Part shown: positions 53,770 through 64,000 of the stretch, in pieces
Position numbering within the stretch: position 1 is the stretch's first letter
How the letters are laid out: the number at the start of each line of letters is the position of its first letter
Assembly (NCBI GenBank): GCA_963402885.1
Contig: OY727095.1
Span: 35,377,847-35,441,846 of the forward strand
DNA from: Antedon bifida
Taxonomy: Eukaryota > Echinodermata > Crinoidea > Comatulida > Antedonidae
DNA length: 64,000 nt
Direction: 5' to 3'
Notes under the pieces: generated by a model
Told to the model about the DNA's origin: nothing
Seen by the model: only the letters and a program-made list of their open reading frames with translations
The model's database searches: none
Position numbers and translations under genes: made by a program

Positions 53770-55480
53770 TTGAATATTATTAGATTGAAAAATCGATGTT
53801 TTGCGAATTAAGTTCTTGTACCTCCCTCCTCTACTCGTAGTGTACTATTATAGTGTACTGTATTCTACACTTCCGGGTTCATTAGATATTATAATACCCG
53901 AATTCCATATTTGGTAGGGGCTGTTCGATGACTTCCTTATTTGGAGACTATACGCTTATATTAATTCATTTATTTATTTAGAATAAAAAAACCGCCCGAT
54001 GATAATATACTGAAAATTACTTTAATCATAATTCCATTAATTTTGAAGCGATTCTAGATGAGGAAATCTTGTGGAATGCGAATGTCGATATCGTGACATT
54101 GATCATTCAAAGATTTTCTTTGTCCATAATCTGGAAATTTAACTTTCCTTTGGCAATTAGGCATTAAATACATCAAAAGACTGAACAATTAAGTGACCAA
54201 ACTTTTTTCTCTTTTTCCAGACTTAAAATATAAAATATTCTTAAAAACAAGAGTATTGAAAACTTTATAAAATGTTAAACATTTAAAATAGGCTATTTAT
54301 AAAATACTTAATTTATGATTTAAGTACATTTTGTTAAAATAAAAAATAGATTCGGGTAAAATAGAATGTCGATATCTTGTGAGACGGATTCGTAACCCAA
54401 TAGTCTAAAACCAGTCCGATTAAAATTATATTGCACAAATAAAGGATTGTACTATCTTTCATAATATAATTTAATTTTTGCATGATGATACCTTCTTTGT
54501 AAAGAACTGAGCCAATATTCACAAAGCTGTGAGTGCGCTGGGCTACTCTCTTTTTATTTTCTTTTGATGTACCATATAACATAAGGTTATGGGTGCCTAT
54601 TTAAAATTAGTGGCCAGTTCCCATTATCGTCTTGTAACAATCATCTTAAAGGATTTAATTATGGAAAGTTAAATAAAGCGAAGCCGTTATGCGGGATTGG
54701 CAAATGACGAAATTAGAATATTGCATGTCATGCATGGGCTGGAATTGTGTCTCACACTATTTTCACCGAAACAGCAAACTAGTCCTATATTTTCAACTTG
54801 TTTAATTACTCTGTCTAAATCCTCAAATTTTATAGGTTGGGAACTTGGGATAATTGTCTTAATTCAATCACACGTCATGACCTCTCCTCCTGTAAAATGG
54901 AATAATCCTTAAATCATTTAATCAGTCACAACCAATGAATTTGCATACAACCTATAACCACATGTTGTATGTAATTAGTCTCTTGGAGGGGACTACTAGT
55001 ATAGTTAAATGTAAGTATTTTATCGATATTTCAGTATATTTTGTCAGATATAATATGTATTTCATGCTTGAACGTTATACATACCGTAAGTTTGTACGTA
55101 CACAAGCTGCAGCAGTAACTGCGATTGTGCTCACGGACCATTCACTCATATACTGGCGTGGTTGTTGCACAAGTACCATGTAGACTATAGCGTAGATTAA
55201 GATCATAATATTATAGTATGTTAGTTTAAACTTTTTACAAATTACTTATATGGACTTATGTTACTGGTATGTTTTTGTAATAATAATAACAGGCATGACA
55301 CAATTGTATAAGCCAAATAAAAGTAATAAATAATTGCCAAACAATCAGTTGGGTGCGTGTGAACGAAAACTAAATAAAATAGATAATAATGAATAATATA
55401 TAAACAATAGTGATATACGACCATCTAAGAAAATCCCAGGGAAGAGAAATATTTGCGTTCCTATAAGATTAACGATGGTC
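53770..55480. other. Intergenic between WDR1 and Cyclin J (divergent)
   Basis: Contains the WDR1 promoter. No exon, RNA or element recognised. Confidence 0.35.
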
Positions 55481-55487
55481 CAATTAA

Positions 55488-56220
55488 GTTGAATCGATCT
55501 AGCTAGTATAACTCCTCCTCCAGATATACCAAAATGAATAATAATATTGATTAAGTTGAATCGATCTAGCTAGTACTCCTCCTCCAGATATACGGTACCA
55601 AAATGAGTAATAATATTGATTAAGTTGAATGGATCTAGCTAGTATAACTCCTCCTCCAGATATACCAAAATGAATAATAATATTGATTAAGTTGAATCGA
55701 TCTAGCTAGTACTCCTCCTCCAGATATACCAAAATGAATAATAATATTGATTAAGTTGAATCGATCTAGCTAGTACTCCTCCTCCAGATATACCAAAATG
55801 AATAATAATATTGATTAAGTTGAATCGATCTAGCTAGTATAACTCCTCCTCCAGATATACCAAAATGAATAATAATATTGATTAAGTTGAATCGATCTAG
55901 CTAGTATAACTCCTCCTCCAGATATACCAAAATGAATAATAATATTGATTAAGTTGAATCGATCTAGCTAGTATAACTCCTCCTCCAGATATACCAAAAT
56001 GAATAATAATATTGATTAAGTTGAATCGATCTAGCTAGTATAACTCCTCCTCCAGATATACCAAAATGAATAATAATATTGATTAAGTTGAATCGATCTA
56101 GCTAGTATAACTCCTCCTCCAGATATACCAAAATGAATAATAATATTGATTAAGTTGAATCGATCTAGCTAGTATAACTCCTCCTCCAGATATACCAAAA
56201 TGAATAATAATATTGATCTT
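55488..56220. repeat. 63/67-bp minisatellite, about 11 copies
   Basis: Unit TTAAGTTGAATCGATCTAGC...CCAAAATGAATAATAATATTGA, with or without an internal ATAA, so two unit lengths occur. Intergenic. Confidence 0.95.
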
Positions 56221-56384
56221 GACACAAATTTAGCAGCCAACATTTCACCAATGAAACTCTGTCAAACCAGATCGTATCATTATTCCATCCTATGAATGTA
56301 CTGATCAATTTGAGACCAAAATTACCTCGCTGTGATCACATTGGTGTTTGGTCTTATAACCAACGTGCGAGTACATCACAGCGA

Positions 56385-56505
56385 ATAGCGACGTCTTCGG
56401 GTTGCTCTTAAAGTGTTCAGACTAGTGGAGCATTTAACTGTTGCTGGTAAACTGTTCCATACACTTGGGGCTGCAACGTCAGATCTCTGACCCCACTGAT
56501 TTGTT
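56385..56505 (-). mobile_element. LINE relic: RT C-terminal fragment
   Basis: The minus-strand reading GQRSDVAAPSVWNSLPATVK continues to TSLNTLRATRRR, the AAPxxWNSLP signature at the end of many non-LTR reverse transcriptases. No flanking ORF remains. Confidence 0.6.
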
Positions 56506-56974
56506 TGACTACCCTACCACTTTTCATAACTGTTTGAATTAAATTCGCTACACTTAAACTACATCCAAGGTTTAACATATAATCACGAAACGCACGTGTG
56601 CGTACATTCAATCACGGTGTCAATCACCTATCACATTTATTAAAAAAATGCTCAAATCAATTTCTAATCAATTAGCTGCGTTTCAAATGTTTTCATTTCT
56701 TTGCGTCACGGGCTCTTCAATGGGCAAATTTAATTGTCTTCCTCATGGTTTACCACCAATTTCATTTTGATTACGTCATCACGTATACACATTTAAATAA
56801 TGTACTGGGTCGCTTAATTAAAGGTGACCATCATGTTTAAATTGTACTTAACGGATGTTTTGACGTCACATATGGCCAGCTAAATTACTCTTTTATCAAA
56901 GCATGGTCAAAGTTAGGTCTATATATTTAAAAGATCATTTAGACACAATTCAGCACTAAGCTTCAGGTTTAGGA

Positions 56975-57520
56975 TGATATATACCAAATGTCTGCGCACA
57001 TAATGTAACATGTATGTGCAAGAAGGATGTGTGCATAGGTGATAAATATAGGATGATATAATAAATCAAATGTCTGCGCACATAATGTAACATATTGTAT
57101 GTGCAAGAAGGATGCATAGGTGATAAATATTGGATGATATATATATATCGAATGCCTGCGCACATAATGTAACATGTATGTGCAAGAAGGATGCATAGGT
57201 GATAAATATTGGATGATATATATATATCAAATGTCTGCGCACATAATGTAACATGTATGTGCAAGAAGAATGTGTGCATAGGTGATAAATATATGATTAT
57301 TATTATATCAAATGTCTGCGCACATAATGAAACATGTATGTGCAAGAAGAATGTGTGCTTAGGTGATAAATATAGGATGATATATCAAATGTCTGCGCAC
57401 ATAATGAAACATGTATGTGCAAGAAGGATGTGTGCATAGGTGATAAATATAGGATGATATATCAAATGTCTGCGCACATAATGTAACATGTATGTGCAAG
57501 AAGGATGCATAGGTGATAAA
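56975..57520. repeat. ~60-80-bp minisatellite, about 8 copies
   Basis: Unit CAAATGTCTGCGCACATAATG...GTGCAAGAAGGATG, then TAGGTGATAAATA. It ends about 115 bp before the Cyclin J exon that carries the start codon. Confidence 0.94.
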
Positions 57521-57661
57521 TGACGATGTCTTGCAGCCGTCTAACATTATATATCCATATCTTATAGTAGAACTTCATTCTGACATCAATTAACGATGAT
57601 ATATTATAATGTTTATAACTTGAATGTAATTGTAGGTCTGCCATCAAAAAGCCTCAACAGC

Positions 57662-60004
57662 ATGACACTGATACGAGATGAGTGGACTGATCCCGATCTG
57701 GCTTGTGACATCCACCATACCCTCAAGGCAAAAGAAAAGCAGTTGGCTGCATTTAACTGCAATTCTCCTCAGATTGGTCTACGAAGATTTCTAGTTGATT
57801 GGTTAGCTATAATTTCCGAGAAGTACGAGATATCAGCATACACTTTACATCTGGCAATATATTGCATGGACAGGTTTATGGACAAGTATGATATTAAAGA
57901 AGCAACATTGCATCTTGTTGCCCTTTCCTGTCTTGTTATTGCAAGTAAGTAACATAATTAGTGCGGCAGTGAAACAAACATGTAATATAAAATATTATCA
58001 GCAAATTTAGTACCCTGATCAACCATCAGCTGAAATGAAAAAAAAATGCAACATATGCCATCTAGAAGTCTTTAGCGTGCACTTCTCTCTATATATTTGA
58101 GAATTTGATGAACGTTATAATGGCAATTTAGGTTTCATAGTTTATGATGGCTGAGAAAAGAAGGTAATTAAAAACCACTGTTGATAAACCTTATGATTTT
58201 TTTTGACAGCAAAATATGAAGAAAAAGAAGAAAAGGTTATGAGTCTATGCAATTTTAACAGTTGTGCTTACGAGTCCGACAAAAAGGGTGATTACTTAAA
58301 AATGGAAATTCTTCTATTGGAATTTTTTTCTTGGAAAATTTCAATACCGACTGCTGTTCATTTTATGGACTACTACATTACTGATGCTGTTTGTGATAGA
58401 GATCTACATGCTGGGCAACCTCTGACATCACTATCTGATGCCGTCACATACATGAAGAAGTACACCAAATATTTCTTAGATATTTCACTTCAAGGTATTT
58501 GTTTGAGGAATTAAACATCTATATTACAGGCCTAAGGAGTCGCTACCCCGTTCCAAAATCAATAAAATACTTAATGATGTCACATGAGCAAACGTATAAC
58601 GTCTCTGTTGTGAATAATGGAGTTGGTGTTATCTTTCGTTAATAATAACAAATAAACATGATTTTAAACACCGAAAAACTAATGTGTTTGTGCGAGCTCT
58701 TATACTAATTCCTCATATCTTATATTCAGGTGTTATACTCAGGTATTAATGCATAACCTCGGGTAATTAGTACTGATTTTTTTTAACAGTTTTTAACTAA
58801 CCATTATGTTTGTAGTGTCTGGAGTCTACATACAAATATAGCATGTTTTCCTAATGATTCAAGAGAGATTAGTTTTCAAGACAAACATTTGACGGCACTC
58901 TTAAATTATTATCGCAAGATTTTCCGTATTATCCACCAAAAATGGTATACTAGGCTAAATACGAACATACATACGTAAGCAATAATTATTTTATATAAAC
59001 CTCAGCAGCGAAATGGAAACGAAACGTAAGTGTATACTCACTGATGTATAAATCATTTTATTAACCTAATCAATTTTTCCAACAACAGATCATGTATTTT
59101 CAAGTTGTATGCCGTCGCTTGTTGCTGCGTCTTGTATTGCTGCCTCTCGTGTCTGTCTAAAATTGACTCCAACCTGGACAACGAAGCTTAGGAAACTTAC
59201 TAAATATTCATGGGAACATATTGCACCTTTAATCGAAACGATGCTCATGTGAGTATTGATTATGTTTTGATTTATTTTATTTTATTTATTTATTTATTCA
59301 TTCAGGTTGATACAAACATGCAGACCAAAGGCTGAAATTGTTGGGTTGCATACCGTATATTTTGTTCATGTTTTTAAAAAGCTCAAAATAAGTTTGTAAC
59401 ATTCACGCACTTTGAGCAATCCATCTGCCTCTCGTTTGTTTTATTCACACTATTTAAATTTTAATAATATGTTTTACACACTAAGTGTAGTCTTATGTTC
59501 CACGGCTCATACTGATTGCATTTATCCATTGTTGTATTAGTACTCCCGTTTGTGTTTAATTTCATTTATTATATCCCTCATCACACATTACATGGTTTAA
59601 AATTGTAGGCGTTTGTTCAAGTTAAAATAGAGATACAGAAATACAATTACAAGAAAAAAACAATTCTATAGTTAAAGTTGTTAGAAATGGTTGAACATTG
59701 TTTAACATTTCTTAGTCATATTTTAAGAACGTCTGTTGTTATCATGGATTAATTTGTAATAGCGCAGGTCTTTACTATTAACGATTTAAAACTACTCATC
59801 AAAAATAATAAGGCGGGAGAGGAAATTTGACACCTTGATTTGTATGTTTTCAGTGCACATGAAGTAGATGAGAAAGCTGCCGAAACTAGTTCTGATCATT
59901 CTACGGCGAAAGTAGTTCTTCTACCAACAACCCCAGCAAATGCATCTACAGTTGGGACTTGGCATGATATGATTAAACCAGATTCAATGAACAGAAAATC
60001 ATAG
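57662..60004 (+). CDS. CCNJ: Cyclin J
   Basis: Four coding exons join in phase: 57662-57944, 58210-58494, 59089-59248 and 59854-60004, for 292 residues. I start at ATG 57662 (MTLIRDEW), which aligns with the vertebrate Cyclin J N-terminus; the exon itself begins at an acceptor ending 57635, so a 5' UTR exon lies upstream. The cyclin box starts with SPQIGLRRFLVDWLA, then YCMDRFMDKYDI, LHLVALSCLVIA and KYEEKEE; the C-terminal fold has MEILLLEFFSWKISIPTAVHF and PSLVAASCIAASRV. Cyclin J is a divergent cyclin with poorly understood CDK partners, active in oogenesis in flies. The tail is short compared with vertebrates. Confidence 0.92.
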
Positions 60005-60009
60005 ATAGG

Positions 60010-61460
60010 CCTAATTGTGTGTGAGTTTAAGCTGACATGCAAACTGTTTACATTATGAGTGATACCACATTGTTTAACCAATGTTACAATCGTCTGATAA
60101 AACTATGTAGAATAGAATTAATTGATATTATTACATAAACTAAGTTGACCTTAAATCAGTAATTTATGACACACCTTGTTTAACCAATGTTGATCCTAAA
60201 TCATGTGTGCCTTTTTACTTGTCTTTTAATTATCACTGTGCGCAAGTACAACCAAGGGTATAGTGGCGCACAGTGATAAACTATAAATCGTATTTATTAT
60301 CACTGTGCGCAAGTAGGCCTACAACCAAAATGGGTATAGTAGCGCAAGTCGTAAACTAAATTCTACTTAATATCACTGTCGCAGGTACAACCAAAATGGA
60401 TATAGTATTTTATTAGTAGGGTAAAAATGCCCGTTGGACCCTACAAGTGCGAAGAGCCACACGACAAAATGACGTTTTTGGTTAGACAATTAATTGATTG
60501 TCTTATCCGAAAATGCGGCCAGTTTGGTTACTCTTGAATTTTTCGATTATTCTAGATCAGTCGTATTTGAGGTATTGGTGTCACTTTTTGCAGAATTTAC
60601 TTCATCTATTTTTTTGGGGGGTAATTTTGGCTGTAGAATACGAATATGAATGTTGATCGCAACGGGGAGGGGGAGTTTTCGAGATATGAAGGGTCAAAGG
60701 TCAAATTAGGTCAAATAAGTCATTTTATGAAGAGGAAATCGTTTAGATATGTTAAATGCAACAGAATTTTGTTGTCTATAGTTTTTTACCATATGACGTA
60801 ACTATGACGTCATAAGGTAGTTGTGATGTCATATATTATGTTATAACTGCTTAAATGACATTATCCTATTCGTGGGCTCTATCCCCTCATCCTCCGTCTG
60901 GAAACACAGGTACTATTTGTCGAGTACGTCAGAGGGCTATTAATGCACTTTATATGCCTTCATTATTTATTTTACAGAGTGAACAGAGAGTTTTGGGCTG
61001 CTGGCTATGAATTTGTTTAGAACATGTATTACAATTAATCATAGGCCAATGCAATGTGCAACAAACACAAACAACACTTATTACAACTTATGTGGATTAA
61101 GTAATGAATAGGTACACAGTGTTCAGAGATAAGCAATTCAAGGATCACCATTTCATTTCATAGTCATATTTTTCCTTCATAATATACAAAATAAATAATA
61201 CAATACAAAATTCATAACGAGAAGAAAGATAGTTAAAACAATACAATTTTTGTTCTCATATTTAAAATGAATAAAACAATATTATGAAGGAGGCACAATT
61301 TCTAAAAAGAAAAAGCTTGTGTTAAAAGTGCCTGAACAGAAACAAAAAGTTACTAAAATCAAGTTAGTAAGTAATAGTAAATGGTATATAGGAATAAAGT
61401 AATTACCATAACGGAATATGAAAACAATAAAAACTGATACCTAGAATATAACTAATTTTT
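60010..61460. other. Subtelomeric intergenic region
   Basis: Holds the Cyclin J 3' UTR and hairpin repeats at 60230-60420. Otherwise nothing recognised. Confidence 0.4.
60228..60420. repeat. Hairpin tandem repeats (TATCACTGTGCGC...GCGCACAGTGATA), about 3 units
   Basis: Each unit has self-complementary ends and a CAAGTACAACCAA core. The design matches the arms of the foldback element at 24.3-26.6 kb but the sequence differs. Confidence 0.75.
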
Positions 61461-61464
61461 AAAT

Positions 61465-61755
61465 TACTTTTGTATTAAATATTGTTTAGTGTTAAAGACG
61501 AAGCTATGTTTGTTTGCAGAAGTTGTAATTTTGTTAGGAAGTGAGTTCCATATCTTGGGTCCAGTAAATCTAATATTATGTTGAAAAGAAGTCTTTTTGT
61601 GTTTAGGAATATGAAGGTTATTGAGGATTCTTGTGGAATAGCCGTGAAATTCATAACTGGGAGAAAATATATCGCGTAAATGAGTTGGAAGAAGAGCATT
61701 TTGGCTTTTGTAAATAAATAAACATTGTTGGAAAATATTAATATCTGTTAATTTT
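61465..61755 (-). mobile_element. LINE relic: RT C-terminus close to the telomere
   Basis: The minus-strand frame reads FIYKSQNALLPTHLRDIFSP, then YEFHGYSTRILNNLHIP, then IRFTGPKIWNSLPNKI and ends YLIQK then TAA. This is the typical C-terminal end of a non-LTR reverse transcriptase. It is 5'-truncated and the frame is intact over about 90 codons, so insertion may be fairly recent. Confidence 0.75.
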
Positions 61756-61899
61756 AAAAATTTAACTATTTCGTGCCTAGCTTACCTGGATAAACCGACA
61801 ATAGCCCTTTCTCCTCGAAGAGTGAGATATACCTCGAAAAGTAGAAATTTTCATTGAACACCCCTCTCCACAAGTGGTATAGTCCATGAACTTTGCCCC

Positions 61900-64000
61900 G
61901 GGTTAGGGGTTAGGGTTAGGGGTTAGGGGTTAAGGGTTAAGGGTTAAGGGTTAGGGGTTAAGGGTTAGGGGTTAGGGGTTAGGGTTAGGGTTAGGGTTAG
62001 GGTTAGGGTTAGGGTTAGGGTTAGGGTTAGGGTTAGGGTTAGGGTTAGGGTTAGGGTTAGGGTTAGGGTTAGGGTTAGGGTTAGGGTTAGGGTTAGGGTT
62101 AGGGTTAGGGTTAGGGTTAGGGTTAGGGTTAGGGTTAGGGTTAGGGTTAGGGTTAGGGTTAGGGTTAGGGTTAGGGTTAGGGTTAGGGTTAGGGTTAGGG
62201 TTAGGGTTAGGGTTAGGGTTAGGGTTAGGGTTAGGGTTAGGGTTAGGGTTAGGGTTAGGGTTAGGGTTAGGGTTAGGGTTAGGGTTAGGGTTAGGGTTAG
62301 GGTTAGGGTTAGGGTTAGGGTTAGGGTTAGGGTTAGGGTTAGGGTTAGGGTTAGGGTTAGGGTTAGGGTTAGGGTTAGGGTTAGGGTTAGGGTTAGGGTT
62401 AGGGTTAGGGTTAGGGTTAGGGTTAGGGTTAGGGTTAGGGTTAGGGTTAGGGTTAGGGTTAGGGTTAGGGTTAGGGTTAGGGTTAGGGTTAGGGTTAGGG
62501 TTAGGGTTAGGGTTAGGGTTAGGGTTAGGGTTAGGGTTAGGGTTAGGGTTAGGGTTAGGGTTAGGGTTAGGGTTAGGGTTAGGGTTAGGGTTAGGGTTAG
62601 GGTTAGGGTTAGGGTTAGGGTTAGGGTTAGGGTTAGGGTTAGGGTTAGGGTTAGGGTTAGGGTTAGGGTTAGGGTTAGGGTTAGGGTTAGGGTTAGGGTT
62701 AGGGTTAGGGTTAGGGTTAGGGTTAGGGTTAGGGTTAGGGTTAGGGTTAGGGTTAGGGTTAGGGTTAGGGTTAGGGTTAGGGTTAGGGTTAGGGTTAGGG
62801 TTAGGGTTAGGGTTAGGGTTAGGGTTAGGGTTAGGGTTAGGGTTAGGGTTAGGGTTAGGGTTAGGGTTAGGGTTAGGGTTAGGGTTAGGGTTAGGGTTAG
62901 GGTTAGGGTTAGGGTTAGGGTTAGGGTTAGGGTTAGGGTTAGGGTTAGGGTTAGGGTTAGGGTTAGGGTTAGGGTTAGGGTTAGGGTTAGGGTTAGGGTT
63001 AGGGTTAGGGTTAGGGTTAGGGTTAGGGTTAGGGTTAGGGTTAGGGTTAGGGTTAGGGTTAGGGTTAGGGTTAGGGTTAGGGTTAGGGTTAGGGTTAGGG
63101 TTAGGGTTAGGGTTAGGGTTAGGGTTAGGGTTAGGGTTAGGGTTAGGGTTAGGGTTAGGGTTAGGGTTAGGGTTAGGGTTAGGGTTAGGGTTAGGGTTAG
63201 GGTTAGGGTTAGGGTTAGGGTTAGGGTTAGGGTTAGGGTTAGGGTTAGGGTTAGGGTTAGGGTTAGGGTTAGGGTTAGGGTTAGGGTTAGGGTTAGGGTT
63301 AGGGTTAGGGTTAGGGTTAGGGTTAGGGTTAGGGTTAGGGTTAGGGTTAGGGTTAGGGTTAGGGTTAGGGTTAGGGTTAGGGTTAGGGTTAGGGTTAGGG
63401 TTAGGGTTAGGGTTAGGGTTAGGGTTAGGGTTAGGGTTAGGGTTAGGGTTAGGGTTAGGGTTAGGGTTAGGGTTAGGGTTAGGGTTAGGGTTAGGGTTAG
63501 GGTTAGGGTTAGGGTTAGGGTTAGGGTTAGGGTTAGGGTTAGGGTTAGGGTTAGGGTTAGGGTTAGGGTTAGGGTTAGGGTTAGGGTTAGGGTTAGGGTT
63601 AGGGTTAGGGTTAGGGTTAGGGTTAGGGTTAGGGTTAGGGTTAGGGTTAGGGTTAGGGTTAGGGTTAGGGTTAGGGTTAGGGTTAGGGTTAGGGTTAGGG
63701 TTAGGGTTAGGGTTAGGGTTAGGGTAGGGTTAGGGTTAGGGTTAGGGTTAGGGTTAGGGTTAGGGTTAGGGTTAGGGTTAGGGTTAGGGTTAGGGTTAGG
63801 GTTAGGGTTAGGGTTAGGGTTAGGGTTAGGGTTAGGGTTAGGGTTAGGGGTTAGGGTTAGGGTTAGGGTTAGGGTTAGGGTTAGGGTTAGGGTTAGGTTA
63901 GGGTTAGGGTTAGGGTTAGGGTTAGGGTTAGGGTTAGGGTTAGGGTTAGGGTTAGGGTTAGGGTTAGGGTTAGGGTTAGGTTAGGGTTAGGGTTAGACTT
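61900..64000. repeat. Telomeric (TTAGGG)n array
   Basis: About 2.1 kb. The first ~80 bp mix TTAGGGG and TTAAGGG variants. Then about 1.7 kb is uninterrupted TTAGGG to about 63720. A few single-base slips follow (near 63725, 63848, 63895 and 63978). The last six bases (AGACTT) leave the pattern. The G-rich strand runs 5'-3' rightward, as at a right chromosome end. Confidence 0.97.

Noticed and set aside
56956..57439. Open frames of HIHVTLCAQTFDI-type repeats
   Set aside because: Translations of the minisatellite upstream of Cyclin J.

Overview
The window reads as a nuclear chromosome end of a marine invertebrate deuterostome, most likely an echinoderm. All complete genes but one are split by GT-AG introns. 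The DNA is AT-rich, the motif AGGCCTA recurs throughout, and many minisatellites, tRNA-derived SINE heads and truncated LINE ends are present. The last 2.1 kb is a (TTAGGG)n array whose G-rich strand points to the right edge, as expected for a right-hand telomere. The clade is inferred from sequence style and gene content, not shown directly.

Layout, left to right: first exon of a type II membrane protein (minus, runs off the left edge); LINE 3' end; intronless-CDS class A GPCR (plus, about 3.8-4.8 kb); CEP55/TNIP-like coiled-coil zinc-finger protein (minus, 6.3-9.8 kb); ERI1 exoribonuclease (minus, 11.7-14.9 kb) with a 72-bp array across one exon-intron border; a 1.14-kb tandem duplication; novel type I membrane protein (minus, 18.3-21.5 kb); membrane-anchored macro-domain protein (minus, 22.5-24.2 kb); a 2.3-kb foldback transposon; an unrecognised 350-residue protein (minus, 27.7-29.4 kb); PI4K2 lipid kinase (plus, 30.5-36.6 kb) with a 1.7-kb 33-bp minisatellite in an intron; VAX/EMX/NOT-type homeobox gene (plus, 41.1-45.5 kb); WDR1/AIP1 (minus, 47.0-53.8 kb) with a probable U12 AT-AC intron; Cyclin J (plus, 57.7-60.0 kb); subtelomeric repeats; telomere array.

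I rebuilt the multi-exon genes by hand from homology, splice consensus and phase. ERI1, PI4K2, WDR1 and the Cyclin J coding exons join in phase and give lengths near those known for the families (359, 477, 603 and 292 residues). The genes form no pathway together; they are ordinary neighbours on a eukaryotic chromosome.

The most unusual signal is that tandem duplications repeatedly straddle exon ends. ERI1 exon 4 has ten copies of its 5' splice site, all in one open frame, 24 codons apart. PI4K2 exon 3 has three donor copies and homeobox exon 1 has two. The last exons of the homeobox gene and the GPCR are also duplicated. This gives a natural set of cases for splice-site multiplication and protein-end remodelling. 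Other notable items are the AT-AC intron, a near-intact tRNA-Thr-like sequence inside an inverted-repeat element, the foldback transposon with an 8-bp target duplication, and GGCCTAGG-rich patches at the start of several first introns.
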